Positions 1-7,523 of a stretch of DNA of 22,066 nucleotides are shown here, one piece after another. The notes below the pieces were generated by a model. The model searched no databases. It saw only the letters and a program-made list of their open reading frames with translations, and was not told the DNA's origin. The stretch lies in assembly GCF_964259225.1 (NCBI RefSeq), contig NZ_CAXVKN010000038.1, one strand, 5' to 3'. The position numbers were made by a program, and so were the translations under genes. This stretch comes from Catenibacterium mitsuoka_A. Its GTDB lineage: Bacteria > Bacillota_I > Bacilli_A > Erysipelotrichales > Coprobacillaceae. Positions within the stretch are counted from its first letter, which is position 1. Every line of letters starts with the position of its first letter.

Positions 1-68
<68 letters not shown>

Positions 69-110
69 TAACTGAGTCTGCCCTTTTTAGCAACTTTATA
101 ATTACGCTTA

Positions 111-154
111 GGCACAGATTATTTATGTAATATGGATAATCTGTGTCTTTTTTT
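111..154 (+). terminator. Rho-independent terminator
   Basis: A perfect 10-bp stem (113-122 with 136-145) can be extended by two pairs, one of them G-U. It has a 13-nt loop and is followed by TCTTTTTTT. It would end transcription coming from the left edge and isolates the surface-protein gene that follows. Confidence 0.85.
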
Positions 155-217
155 GCGTTGTTTTAAAGGTATAGAAAATCTCCTCTAGACAAAATATATA
201 AGAAGGAGAAAACGACA

Positions 218-1372
218 ATGAATAAGAAAACTATTATGACAATGTTAGTCGCTGGTGCATTATCAGTATCTGCATTATCTACAACAGCAGTATTTGCGGA
301 AAATGCAAATGTAAATGGGAATAATGCTGCAGTAACTGAAACAATATCTTCTAAGCCAACAGCAAATTTACTAACATCTACTTGGACAGGAAAAAACGAT
401 ATTGTATTTGAAGTGGATACTAAGGGACAAGAAGTTGGTTTAAACAATTTAGAAGTTTATGATTCAAATGGAAATGGTATTACATATATCAATTCAACTA
501 TCCAACCTAAAATTGAGGTAGATGAAAGTGGAAAAGGAAAAGTTATAATCACTAGTGATGCACTAAAGAATGCAAAGTATAGTTATGCAGATCAAGGTCT
601 TGTATCAATAGATGATTGGTCTAAGATTGATACTGTTGCGATTGATCTTTATTTTAAATCTGGTGATAATTTTGAATATGTTCCAACATGGCATTTAGTA
701 GCTGATGTTGAAGATTCGGAAACAACTACACCTGCAGCTTATGAACCAAAAATCACTTTAACTACACCTAAATGGACAGGTGATAGTGATATTGTCTTTG
801 AAGTAGATGCTAAAGGTGGAACAGTTTACGATGGTGAAGTATATGTTTATGATGCAAATGATGCCGGATACCCAATTTTTGTTCAATCTAAAATAGAAGT
901 AAATCAAGAAGGTAAAGGTAAGATTACATTTACTAAAGATGCATTAAAGAATGCGAAAATGTGGTATGAAGGTGATGAAGAACCTTCGATTGCAGTAGAT
1001 TGGACAAAGTATTCTAAAATTGAATTTGGCTTTGGTTTCAAATTGTATGGTCAAAATGAAGGGGAAGTTTATACTGAATGGAAGCGTATAGATGTAGAAT
1101 CATCTGTAAAGGCTCCAGAAGTAACAGTAACTCCTACTACTCCAGCTAAGCCTTCTACCCCTGCAAAACCTACAGAAAATAAAGGTACAACTACAATTAC
1201 ACCTAATGCATCTGTAGCAAAAGATGACAAGAAAACGAATGCTACAACTTCTACAAAGAAAGAAGCACCAAAAACTGGTGATACTATGAATGTTGCATTA
1301 TATGCTTCATTATTATTAGTAAGTGCTTTAGCAACAGTTGTATTAACTACAAAAAAGAGAATCACTGAATAA
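218..1372 (+). CDS. Secreted, probably sortase-anchored surface protein with two tandem domains
   Basis: The 384-aa protein carries a typical Sec signal peptide (MNKK basic start, hydrophobic core at about 6-25, likely cut after VFA at residue 27). Two similar domains of about 115 residues follow (about 51-165 and 180-294). They share WTG..DIVFEVD..G near the start, K-IEV-GKGK in the middle and DALKNAK afterwards. Next come a Pro/Thr/Lys linker (about 300-345), the motif APKTGD (350-355), a hydrophobic stretch and a KKR tail. That is the standard layout of a sortase substrate, with Ala in place of the first Leu of LPXTG. AGGAG at 204-208 lies 9 nt before the ATG. The domain type is not recognised; binding or adhesion is only a guess. 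It is monocistronic between two terminators. Confidence 0.85.
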   Translation: MNKKTIMTMLVAGALSVSALSTTAVFAENANVNGNNAAVTETISSKPTANLLTSTWTGKNDIVFEVDTKGQEVGLNNLEVYDSNGNGITYINSTIQPKIEVDESGKGKVIITSDALKNAKYSYADQGLVSIDDWSKIDTVAIDLYFKSGDNFEYVPTWHLVADVEDSETTTPAAYEPKITLTTPKWTGDSDIVFEVDAKGGTVYDGEVYVYDANDAGYPIFVQSKIEVNQEGKGKITFTKDALKNAKMWYEGDEEPSIAVDWTKYSKIEFGFGFKLYGQNEGEVYTEWKRIDVESSVKAPEVTVTPTTPAKPSTPAKPTENKGTTTITPNASVAKDDKKTNATTSTKKEAPKTGDTMNVALYASLLLVSALATVVLTTKKRITE

Positions 1373-1420
1373 TCTGTCAATTAAAGTAAAGCGTAAGTAA
1401 AATTGAATATTATGGGAAAG

Positions 1421-1457
1421 AAAAGACAATTGAGAAATGAAAATTAGTTGTCTTTTT
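1421..1457 (+). terminator. Rho-independent terminator after the surface-protein gene
   Basis: AAAGACAA (1422-1429) pairs with TTGTCTTT (1448-1455). The stem extends by a U-G and a U-A pair and runs into a T tract ending near 1458. Confidence 0.75.
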
Positions 1458-1459
1458 TA

Positions 1460-1477
1460 ATGTAAATTTATTCACAA
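1460..1477. promoter_or_regulatory. Candidate Rex (redox repressor) operator
   Basis: ATGTAAATTTATTCACAA matches the published Rex consensus TTGTGAANNNNTTCACAA at 12 of its 14 fixed positions, with a perfect right half-site. It lies just upstream of the fucO promoter. Rex senses NADH/NAD+ and typically represses fermentation genes such as alcohol dehydrogenases in Bacillota. Binding is inferred from sequence only. Confidence 0.5.
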
Positions 1478-1504
1478 AGTGACAAATCCACTTATCTGTC
1501 ACTT
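1477..1504. promoter_or_regulatory. Inverted repeat touching the fucO -35
   Basis: AAGTGACA (1477-1484) and TGTCACTT (1497-1504) form a perfect 8-bp inverted repeat with a 12-nt centre. The right arm ends within the -35 element. It could be a second operator, or a weak hairpin without a T tract. Confidence 0.45.
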
Positions 1505-1531
1505 GAATGATAACACTTACAATGTTAACAT
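1503..1531 (+). promoter_or_regulatory. fucO promoter
   Basis: The -35 is TTGAAT (1503-1508), the spacer is 17 nt, and the -10 is TAACAT (1526-1531) preceded by TG at 1523-1524 (extended -10). The predicted transcript start is near 1538, giving a leader of about 30 nt. Confidence 0.55.
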
Positions 1532-1568
1532 GAAGTCAGAAAAGTTAATTAAAAGGAGATCGATAATC

Positions 1569-2717
1569 ATGTATAAGTTCATGTTAAATGAAACAAGTTA
1601 TCATGGAGCAGGTGCTATTAAAGCTGTTCCTGAAGAAATTAAAGCAAGAGGATTTAAGAAAGTATTTGTTGCTTCTGACCCTGATTTAGTAAAGTTTGGT
1701 GTTACTAAGAAAGTAACTGATTTATTAGATGAAGCTGGTATTGAATATGTTCTTTACAGCAACATTAAACCAAACCCAACTATTGAAAACGTACAGACTG
1801 GTGTTGCTGCATTCAAAGAAGCAGGCGCTGACTGTATCGTAGCTATCGGTGGTGGATCTTCAATGGATACATCTAAAGCAATCGGTATCATCATTACAAA
1901 CCCTGAATTTGCTGATGTACGTTCATTAGAAGGTGTTGCACCAACTAAGAATCCTTGTGCTCCAATCATCGCTGTTCCTACTACTGCAGGTACTGCTGCT
2001 GAAGTTACAATCAACTATGTAATCACTGATGTTGAAAAGAAACGTAAATTCGTATGTGTAGATAATCATGATATTCCAGTAGTTGCTGTTGTTGACCCAG
2101 ACATGATGTCTTCAATGCCAAAAGGATTAACTGCTGCTACAGGTATGGATGCTTTAACTCATGCTATTGAAGGTTATATTACTAAAGGTGCTTGGGAACT
2201 TTCAGATATGTTCCATATTAAAGCTATCGAAATTATCGCTCGTTCATTAAGAGGTGCTGTTGAAAACACTGCTGAAGGACGTGAAGGTATGGCTTTAGGT
2301 CAGTATGTTGCTGGTATGGGATTCTCTAACGTAGGTTTAGGTGTTGACCATTCTATGGCTCATACATTAAGTGCTTACTATGATATGCCTCATGGTAAAG
2401 CTTGTGCAATCTTACTTCCAACAACTATGGAATACAATGCTGAATATACTGGTGAAAAGTATAAAGATATTGCTAAGGCAATGGGTGTTGAAGGTGTTGA
2501 TGGTATGACTCAGGAAGAATACCGTAAAGCTGCTGTAGATGCTGTTAAGAAGTTAGGTGAAGATGTTGGTATCGAAATGACTCTTAAGGGTGTTGTTAAG
2601 GAAGAAGATATTCCTCAGTTAGCTAAGGATGCATATGCTGATGCTTGCCGTCCAGGTAACCCAAGAGATACTTCAGTTGAAGATATTGAAGCATTATATA
2701 GATCATTACTTAAATAA
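1569..2717 (+). CDS. fucO: Iron-dependent alcohol dehydrogenase, lactaldehyde reductase type
   Basis: A group III (Fe2+) alcohol dehydrogenase of 382 aa, the same length as E. coli FucO, which reduces L-lactaldehyde to 1,2-propanediol with NADH. GGGSSMD (94-100) is the nucleotide-binding loop. The expected metal ligands are D194 and H198 (in MDALTHAIEGY), H261 (in VDHSMAH) and H275 (in MPHGKACA). The reading frame is open upstream, but the start chosen is the ATG with AAGGAG at 1552-1557; the residues this removes have no family match. The gene stands alone between terminators, with no fucose, rhamnose or pdu genes visible, so the exact substrate is open. Other short-chain aldehydes or a general NADH sink are possible. 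A Rex-like site lies upstream. Confidence 0.9.
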   Translation: MYKFMLNETSYHGAGAIKAVPEEIKARGFKKVFVASDPDLVKFGVTKKVTDLLDEAGIEYVLYSNIKPNPTIENVQTGVAAFKEAGADCIVAIGGGSSMDTSKAIGIIITNPEFADVRSLEGVAPTKNPCAPIIAVPTTAGTAAEVTINYVITDVEKKRKFVCVDNHDIPVVAVVDPDMMSSMPKGLTAATGMDALTHAIEGYITKGAWELSDMFHIKAIEIIARSLRGAVENTAEGREGMALGQYVAGMGFSNVGLGVDHSMAHTLSAYYDMPHGKACAILLPTTMEYNAEYTGEKYKDIAKAMGVEGVDGMTQEEYRKAAVDAVKKLGEDVGIEMTLKGVVKEEDIPQLAKDAYADACRPGNPRDTSVEDIEALYRSLLK

Positions 2718-2730
2718 TAATCGTTCATCG

Positions 2731-2760
2731 GGAGGAACATTTGTTCCTCCTTTTTGTTTT
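2731..2760 (+). terminator. Rho-independent terminator of fucO
   Basis: GGAGGAACA (2731-2739) pairs perfectly with TGTTCCTCC (2742-2750), followed by TTTTTGTTTT. Confidence 0.9.
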
Positions 2761-2763
2761 TTA

Positions 2764-2791
2764 TTGATGTTTCTTATAAAAAATGTATAAT
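2764..2791 (+). promoter_or_regulatory. Promoter of the corC-yihY-rlmD-like-rmuC run
   Basis: The -35 is TTGATG (2764-2769), the spacer is 16 nt, and the -10 is a perfect TATAAT (2786-2791). The predicted leader is about 50 nt long. Confidence 0.7.
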
Positions 2792-2849
2792 AGAATTGTG
2801 CTTTTGTATATAGCACTCAATATAGTTATTAAAGGAGTATGATAGTGTC

Positions 2850-4151
2850 GTGGACTCGAGTCAGATAATGATGGTTGTTATTTTTATTATATTGATAGGA
2901 TTGTCAGGCTTATTTTCTAGTGCAGAAACTGCATTTATGTCTGTTTCTAAGATTAGAGTAAAGACTGTAAGTGAGGATGAAGAGGATCCTCATCATGCAA
3001 AAGCTTTAATTGTGTCTCAGCTTCTAGAGGATACAGATCATTTATTAAGTACAATTCTAGTAGGCAATAACCTTGTCAACATTTTAGCTTCTTCATTAAC
3101 TACATCTTTTGTAATTAGTGTATTTGGTAATGAAGGAACAGGTGTTGCGGTTGCAACAGGGTTTGTTACGTTAATGATTCTTATTTTTGGTGAAATTACA
3201 CCAAAGACTTTAGCTGTAAGTAAAGCAGAAGCATTATGTTATAGATTCTGTCGCTTTATTCAATTTATAAATTTTATATTTACACCAGTTGTTGTTATCT
3301 TAACTGCAGTGTCTCATGGCTTAATTCATATATTAGGTGGTAATATTGATCCACAACCTACGCTTTCTGAAGAAGACTTAAAAACAATTGTAAACGTGTC
3401 TCATGAAGAAGGTGTATTAGAAGATGAAGAAAAAGAAATGATGCATAATATCTTTGATTTTGGTGATACTGATATTAAAGAAATCATGACACCACGTATT
3501 CACGTGGCTACAGTTGATTATGATGCGACTTATGATGAAGTTGTTGCTGTATTACAGGAATCACAGTATTCTCGTTTACCTGTTCTTTCAGAAGAAGGTG
3601 ATGAGATTGTTGGTGTATTACATATCAAGGATATCTTAATGAAGCCTGTTGATCATGAACATTTCCAGGTAAAGGATTATATGCGAGATGCTTATTTCGT
3701 TTATGAATTTAATCATATTTCAGATGTTTTTGCTTCTATGCGTAAGGAGCATGTCTCTTTATCAGTTGTGTTAGATGAATATGGTGTTATGGCTGGTATT
3801 GTGACATTAGAAGATATTGTTGAAGAAATCGTTGGTGAAATCGATGATGAATATGATGACAATAGTGAAGAAGTAAAGAAAATCTCTAAGAATGTCTATT
3901 TAGTAGACGGCAGTTTAAACATAGATGAAGTCAATGACCGTTGTGGTACAGAATTCGCTTCTGAAGAATTTGAATCTATTGGTGGTCTTGTCTTAGGTCA
4001 AGTGAATGGTTCACCAAACCCTCATCAGAAGGTTTATGTAGATGACTGTATGTTTATTATTGAAAAGATTGATAAAAACAGAATTGAATTATTAAGACTT
4101 ATTATTCCAGAAGAGGAAAGTCAAAAAGAAAATGAAGAAAAACACGATTAA
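2850..4151 (+). CDS. CNNM/CorC-family membrane protein (DUF21, CBS pair, CorC/HlyC domain)
   Basis: The 433-aa protein has the hemolysin-C/CorC-type layout. An N-terminal DUF21 (CNNM) membrane domain spans about 1-190, with helices near 6-24, 70-92, 97-118 and 138-160, and the family-like SSAETAFMS and GEITPKTLA segments. A CBS pair covers about 207-330 (EIMTPR at 211-216, VLDEYG at 307-312, VTLEDIVEEIVGEI). A CorC_HlyC domain covers about 345-420. Bacterial members export Mg2+ or affect divalent-metal homeostasis; the substrate cannot be read here. The start is GTG 2850, 12 nt after AAGGAG. An ATG at 2868 is the alternative. A GTG at 2845 has better spacing but opens only a 7-codon frame ending at 2868. 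First gene of a four-gene run. Confidence 0.88.
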   Translation: MDSSQIMMVVIFIILIGLSGLFSSAETAFMSVSKIRVKTVSEDEEDPHHAKALIVSQLLEDTDHLLSTILVGNNLVNILASSLTTSFVISVFGNEGTGVAVATGFVTLMILIFGEITPKTLAVSKAEALCYRFCRFIQFINFIFTPVVVILTAVSHGLIHILGGNIDPQPTLSEEDLKTIVNVSHEEGVLEDEEKEMMHNIFDFGDTDIKEIMTPRIHVATVDYDATYDEVVAVLQESQYSRLPVLSEEGDEIVGVLHIKDILMKPVDHEHFQVKDYMRDAYFVYEFNHISDVFASMRKEHVSLSVVLDEYGVMAGIVTLEDIVEEIVGEIDDEYDDNSEEVKKISKNVYLVDGSLNIDEVNDRCGTEFASEEFESIGGLVLGQVNGSPNPHQKVYVDDCMFIIEKIDKNRIELLRLIIPEEESQKENEEKHD

Positions 4152-4166
4152 AGTGTTTTTTCTTTT
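4138..4166 (+). terminator. AT-rich terminator-like hairpin between the CorC-type gene and yihY
   Basis: AAAAACAC (4138-4145) pairs with GTGTTTTT (4153-4160), followed by TCTTTT. It includes the stop codon of the upstream gene and ends just before the yihY ribosome site. No separate promoter is obvious for yihY, so it may be a partial terminator lowering downstream expression. Confidence 0.5.
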
Positions 4167-4180
4167 GGAGGTGAGCAGTC

Positions 4181-5287
4181 ATGAAAGATATATATAATAA
4201 AGCAATGGCTATATATGATGACTATCGTTATTATGTACCAAGCTTCTCTAGCGCTGCTTTATCATTTTATCTTATCATCCTGCTGATCCCTACTATGACT
4301 ATTATTGCAGTTGTAACATCTTCTTTGCATATAAGTGTAGATATTCTAGAGATGGGTATTAAGGAGTTTATACAGCCAGCTTATGCAGAGATGTTGATTG
4401 ATACATTAAAGGGCAGTTCTTTAAATACAGTCTCTGTATTAGTGTTTATTTGGTCTTTTTATGCTGTGTCTAGAGGTGTAGGAAATATCTATGATATTTC
4501 TAAGAAGATGTTTGCGTTAGAAGAAAGAAGTGAATCGGTGATTGCCTGGTATGTCTATGTCTTTAAGGTGACAATGCTGTTACTTGGTATATTATTGATT
4601 TCTATTGTATTACTTGCAACAGGACCTATATCTAAAGCATTTCATTTTTTATATGGCATTGCATTTATGCGCTTTGTCCTATTATTTCTTATTATGGTCC
4701 TATTTTTTATGGCTATCTATATGATAGTCCCAAGAGAACGTATCACATATCATGAAGCCCTTCAGGGAGCCTTTATAACTTCTGGTGGGATAGTGATTTT
4801 ATATATTGCATTAAACTATTATTTTAAATATGCAGATTTTACATCTTTATATGGACCACTTACCTCAATCTGTGTTATCTTATTTGTATTTGATTGGGCA
4901 AGTGAGATTTTCTATGTAGGAATGTATTTAACTCATATTGCATACTTGAGGAGGAACAACGCAAAATGGCAAGAGAAGATTTTGGAAAGAGTAAACCAAG
5001 AAGAAAAAGCTTTAACAGCGACAGAAAACCTAGAAAGGATAGCCGCAAAGGCTTCAACAAGGGGTCTGACAAAGGCTATAAGAAGGAAAATAGAGGGCCA
5101 AGAAAAGACTTTGACAGAAAGCCAAGAAGAGATTTTGACAGAAAACCAAGAAAAGATTTCGACAAGAAACCAAGAAGAGATTTTGATAGAAAACCAAGAG
5201 AAGACTTCGATAAGAAATCAGCAAGAGAATTTGATTCAAAACCAAGAAGATTTTCATCAAAATCAAGAAAAGAAAGAGAAGAAATAA
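4181..5287 (+). CDS. YihY/BrkB-family membrane protein with Gln/Glu-rich repeat tail
   Basis: Residues 1-257 are an ordinary YihY/virulence-factor BrkB membrane protein: SFSSAALSFYLIILLIP at the first helix, further helices near 82-105, 125-147, 160-183, 197-214 and 228-251, and the family's YGPLTS segment at about 224-229. Its function is poorly known; older ribonuclease BN annotations of this family are wrong. Residues 262-368 are an unusual extension containing seven octads of the type QEEILTEN, rich in Gln, Glu and Asn. All of that extension lies inside the next gene, read in another frame. The ATG is preceded by GGAGGTG at 4167-4173. In the family the protein normally ends near the last helix, so the tail looks like a local addition; a frameshift error near 4950 would be the simplest artefact. 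Confidence 0.85.
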   Translation: MKDIYNKAMAIYDDYRYYVPSFSSAALSFYLIILLIPTMTIIAVVTSSLHISVDILEMGIKEFIQPAYAEMLIDTLKGSSLNTVSVLVFIWSFYAVSRGVGNIYDISKKMFALEERSESVIAWYVYVFKVTMLLLGILLISIVLLATGPISKAFHFLYGIAFMRFVLLFLIMVLFFMAIYMIVPRERITYHEALQGAFITSGGIVILYIALNYYFKYADFTSLYGPLTSICVILFVFDWASEIFYVGMYLTHIAYLRRNNAKWQEKILERVNQEEKALTATENLERIAAKASTRGLTKAIRRKIEGQEKTLTESQEEILTENQEKISTRNQEEILIENQEKTSIRNQQENLIQNQEDFHQNQEKKEKK

Positions 5288-6567
5288 ATATCAAGAAGCT
5301 TGGTATTAATGGTGAAGGTATTGGTTATATTAAGAAGAAGGTTATCTTTGTACAGAATGCTTTACCATTAGAAATGGTTGAAGTAGAAATTGATAAGAAG
5401 ACACAGACTTATATGTTAGGTCATGTGACTGCATATAAGAAGCCTTCATCAGCAAGAAAGGATCCTGAATGTGATCAGTACAATCAGTGTATGGGATGTG
5501 CTTTAAAGCATATGAATTATGCTGATCAGTTAGTTCATAAACGTGAATTATTAAAAGAAACACTTCATAAATATACAGATTTATCTGTAAAAGACTTGGA
5601 TATCAAGCCTGTTGTAGGAATGAAAGAGCCAGAACATTATCGTCATATCGTTGCTTTCCCAATTACTTATTTCAGTGGAAAGTTATGTGTGGGCGTTTAC
5701 CAGCGTGAAACAAAGTTCCTTACTTTAATGGATCATTGTCCTCTTCAGACACAGAAGATCAATTCTTTACTAGTAAAGATTGAAGATATTCTTAATGCAA
5801 ATAACTGTCGTGATTATAATGATAAGTTCAAGAAGGGCTTAAGATTCTTAATTGTTAGACAGATTGGTGAAGAAATGCAGGTAGCATTTGTTACTGGACA
5901 GGATGGTATCAGCCAGACTGTAACTAAAGAAATCGCTGCATTGGATGAAGTGACTGCATTATATTATACAGTAAATACATCTCGTTATCAGGATTTCTAT
6001 GAACAGGGATTCAAGAGAATCTATGGTCAGACACATGCACAGTATAAGGATTTCAAGATTTCAGTACGTTCTGATATGATCCTTAACCCAGAAATGGATG
6101 ATGAAAAGACAAGACAGATTGCTTCTTTATTAGATAAGAAGGAAGAAGTATTGTCTATGGGTTGTGGTTCAGGAATTATGGAATTACAGCTTGAAAACAA
6201 AGTTGTCGCAATTGATGACAATAAGGTAAGCATCCATGATGCCACTGAAAACGCAAAGAGATTAGAATTAGACAATAAGTTATTTGTTGCAGGTCATGTC
6301 AATGATCAGGCAGCACATCATTTAAAGAATCATAAATATGATGCATTAATCATCAATGAAACTGTTGATGGTATGACTGAAGATTTATTGAAGTCTATTA
6401 CTTTATCAGGTATTAAACATTTAATTATTGTATCTGATAACATGAGTACTCTCGCTAAAACATTACATCAATTAGAAGAAATGTATGATGTGAATACTAT
6501 TATCTCACTAGATAAAGAACCACATACACCTCGCTTAGAAATTATTGTAGATTTAAAGCGTAAGTAA
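4966..6567 (+). CDS. RlmD/RumA-like rRNA m5U methyltransferase homologue lacking catalytic residues, with basic repeat N-terminus
   Basis: The 533-aa protein begins with a Lys/Arg/Asp/Phe-rich arm (1-105) with octads such as RRDFDRKP at 46-93. A TRAM-like RNA-binding domain (about 106-160) follows, then an Fe-S cysteine set matching RlmD (C169, C175, C178, C258) and a methyltransferase fold with SMGCGSG at 397-403. The methylation chemistry looks lost. Where m5U enzymes have DPPRKG there is NETVDG (464-469), and where they have SCN with the nucleophilic Cys there is S490-D491-N492. The usual FFQ(V)N is also not recognisable. It may be an RNA-binding or assembly protein rather than an enzyme; this is inference. 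GAGGAGG at 4948-4954, inside yihY, gives the start. The first 107 codons overlap the yihY tail. Confidence 0.85.
   Translation: MAREDFGKSKPRRKSFNSDRKPRKDSRKGFNKGSDKGYKKENRGPRKDFDRKPRRDFDRKPRKDFDKKPRRDFDRKPREDFDKKSAREFDSKPRRFSSKSRKEREEINIKKLGINGEGIGYIKKKVIFVQNALPLEMVEVEIDKKTQTYMLGHVTAYKKPSSARKDPECDQYNQCMGCALKHMNYADQLVHKRELLKETLHKYTDLSVKDLDIKPVVGMKEPEHYRHIVAFPITYFSGKLCVGVYQRETKFLTLMDHCPLQTQKINSLLVKIEDILNANNCRDYNDKFKKGLRFLIVRQIGEEMQVAFVTGQDGISQTVTKEIAALDEVTALYYTVNTSRYQDFYEQGFKRIYGQTHAQYKDFKISVRSDMILNPEMDDEKTRQIASLLDKKEEVLSMGCGSGIMELQLENKVVAIDDNKVSIHDATENAKRLELDNKLFVAGHVNDQAAHHLKNHKYDALIINETVDGMTEDLLKSITLSGIKHLIIVSDNMSTLAKTLHQLEEMYDVNTIISLDKEPHTPRLEIIVDLKRK
5099..5266 (+). repeat. 24-nt tandem repeat read in two frames
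   Basis: About seven imperfect 24-base units start at 5099, 5123, 5147, 5171, 5195, 5219 and 5243. The length is a multiple of three, so added or lost units preserve both overlapping frames. One frame reads Gln/Glu octads (YihY tail, residues 307 onward); the other reads basic RKDFDRKP-type octads (methyltransferase homologue, residues 46-93). The third + frame contains stops. Confidence 0.9.
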
Positions 6568-6568
6568 T

Positions 6569-7477
6569 ATGGAAATTGTATTAAGTATTATTTGTATTGT
6601 ACTATTGGTTGTTGTTATTTATCTTCTCTATACAACACAGATGAAACTTCATGAGAAGATGGCTGAAACACAGGCAAATAGTTCATCTCTTGATAGACAA
6701 TATAATTCTATTATTACGATGTTAAATGATGCGAGTAGATCACTAGGTCAATCTGATACAAAAATAAATCAGATGATTAATGATATGCATGATATTAATG
6801 TAATTATGACCAATACAAAAAAGAGAGGGACATTTGGAGAATATCAGCTCTACCATATCCTATCTCTTTATTGTGGTGATAATTCACATATCTTTGAATC
6901 ACAATATCATTTAAGTAATGGAAAAATAGGGGATGCCGCTTTACATTTACCAGGTAATACTAAAGTACTCATTATTGATTCTAAGTTTCCTATGGAGAAC
7001 TATTTAAAGATAGTAGATAATCCTAAGGATGTTGTTTATCGCAATGAATTCAAGAAGAATGTAAAGAAGCATATAGATGATATTTCTAGTAAATATATTA
7101 CCGAGGAAACATTGGAAGAGGCGGTAATGTTTATTCCTAGTGAAGCCATCTATCTCTATTTATGTGATGAATGTGCTGATTTATATGATTATGCACATAA
7201 TAAGAAGGTCTTAATGACATCTCCTTCTACACTTATGGGGGTTGTCTTTACACTTATTAATATTACTAAAGACTTTAATCGTTCTGAGAATATTAAAGAA
7301 ATAGAACAGCGTATTATTAAACTTAAAGAAGATACGAATCGTTTAGATGAACGTTATGACAGAGTCATGAAGAACTTAGGTTCTCTTGAAAAGAGTCTGA
7401 AGGAACTAGAGATATCTAAAAATAAGATCAGTAAAACAATCAATCAAGCCTATGATGGTGCTATAGAAGAGGAGTAA
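6569..7477 (+). CDS. rmuC: RmuC-family DNA recombination protein
   Basis: A 302-aa RmuC homologue. Residues 4-21 are a single membrane helix, followed by a coiled-coil-like stretch (about 25-80). The conserved RmuC core begins at GTFGEYQL (87-94), followed by GDAALHLPGN with D122 and IIDSKFP with D137 and K139, an arrangement consistent with the PD-(D/E)xK nuclease-like fold assigned to this family. MFIPSEAIYLYL and SPSTLMGVVFTL are further family blocks. In E. coli RmuC limits recombination at inverted repeats; its biochemical activity is not settled. The ATG starts one base after the preceding stop with no strong ribosome site, so translation is probably coupled. Last gene of the + strand run. 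Confidence 0.88.
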   Translation: MEIVLSIICIVLLVVVIYLLYTTQMKLHEKMAETQANSSSLDRQYNSIITMLNDASRSLGQSDTKINQMINDMHDINVIMTNTKKRGTFGEYQLYHILSLYCGDNSHIFESQYHLSNGKIGDAALHLPGNTKVLIIDSKFPMENYLKIVDNPKDVVYRNEFKKNVKKHIDDISSKYITEETLEEAVMFIPSEAIYLYLCDECADLYDYAHNKKVLMTSPSTLMGVVFTLINITKDFNRSENIKEIEQRIIKLKEDTNRLDERYDRVMKNLGSLEKSLKELEISKNKISKTINQAYDGAIEEE

Positions 7478-7493
7478 TCCTCTTCTATTTTTT
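7465..7493 (+). terminator. Rho-independent terminator of rmuC
   Basis: AGAAGAGGA (7465-7473) pairs perfectly with TCCTCTTCT (7478-7486) and is followed by ATTTTTT. The stop codon TAA lies in the loop. Confidence 0.85.
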
Positions 7494-7497
7494 ACGT

Positions 7498-7520
7498 AAA
7501 AAGGAGGGGAAAACCCCTCC
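7498..7520 (-). terminator. Rho-independent terminator of the aroF-argF operon
   Basis: On the minus strand GGAGGGG (7520-7514) pairs with CCCCTCC (7509-7503) across a TTTT loop, followed by TTTTT (7502-7498). It lies back to back with the rmuC terminator. Confidence 0.85.
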
Positions 7521-7523
7521 AGT

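Noticed and set aside
163..447. 94-aa minus-strand open frame
   Set aside because: It is opposite the signal-peptide end of the surface protein and is explained as its shadow.
1479..1568. 30-residue N-terminal extension of FucO
   Set aside because: It covers the promoter and inverted repeat; the downstream ATG has AAGGAG and gives the 382-aa family length.
2800..2816. Hairpin GTGCT/AGCAC in the CorC-type gene leader
   Set aside because: A five-pair stem with a long loop is likely by chance in AT-rich DNA.
2839..2868. Short leader frame before the CorC-type gene
   Set aside because: It is seven to nine codons long and shows no sign of regulation; kept only as a note on start choice.
5099..5266. 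Possible CRISPR-like array
   Set aside because: The units are contiguous and coding in two frames, with no spacers between them.
5054..5294. Two long minus-strand open frames over the repeat array
   Set aside because: They are shadows of the 24-nt repeat, are Leu/Phe/Ser-rich low-complexity sequence, and have no ribosome site or family match.
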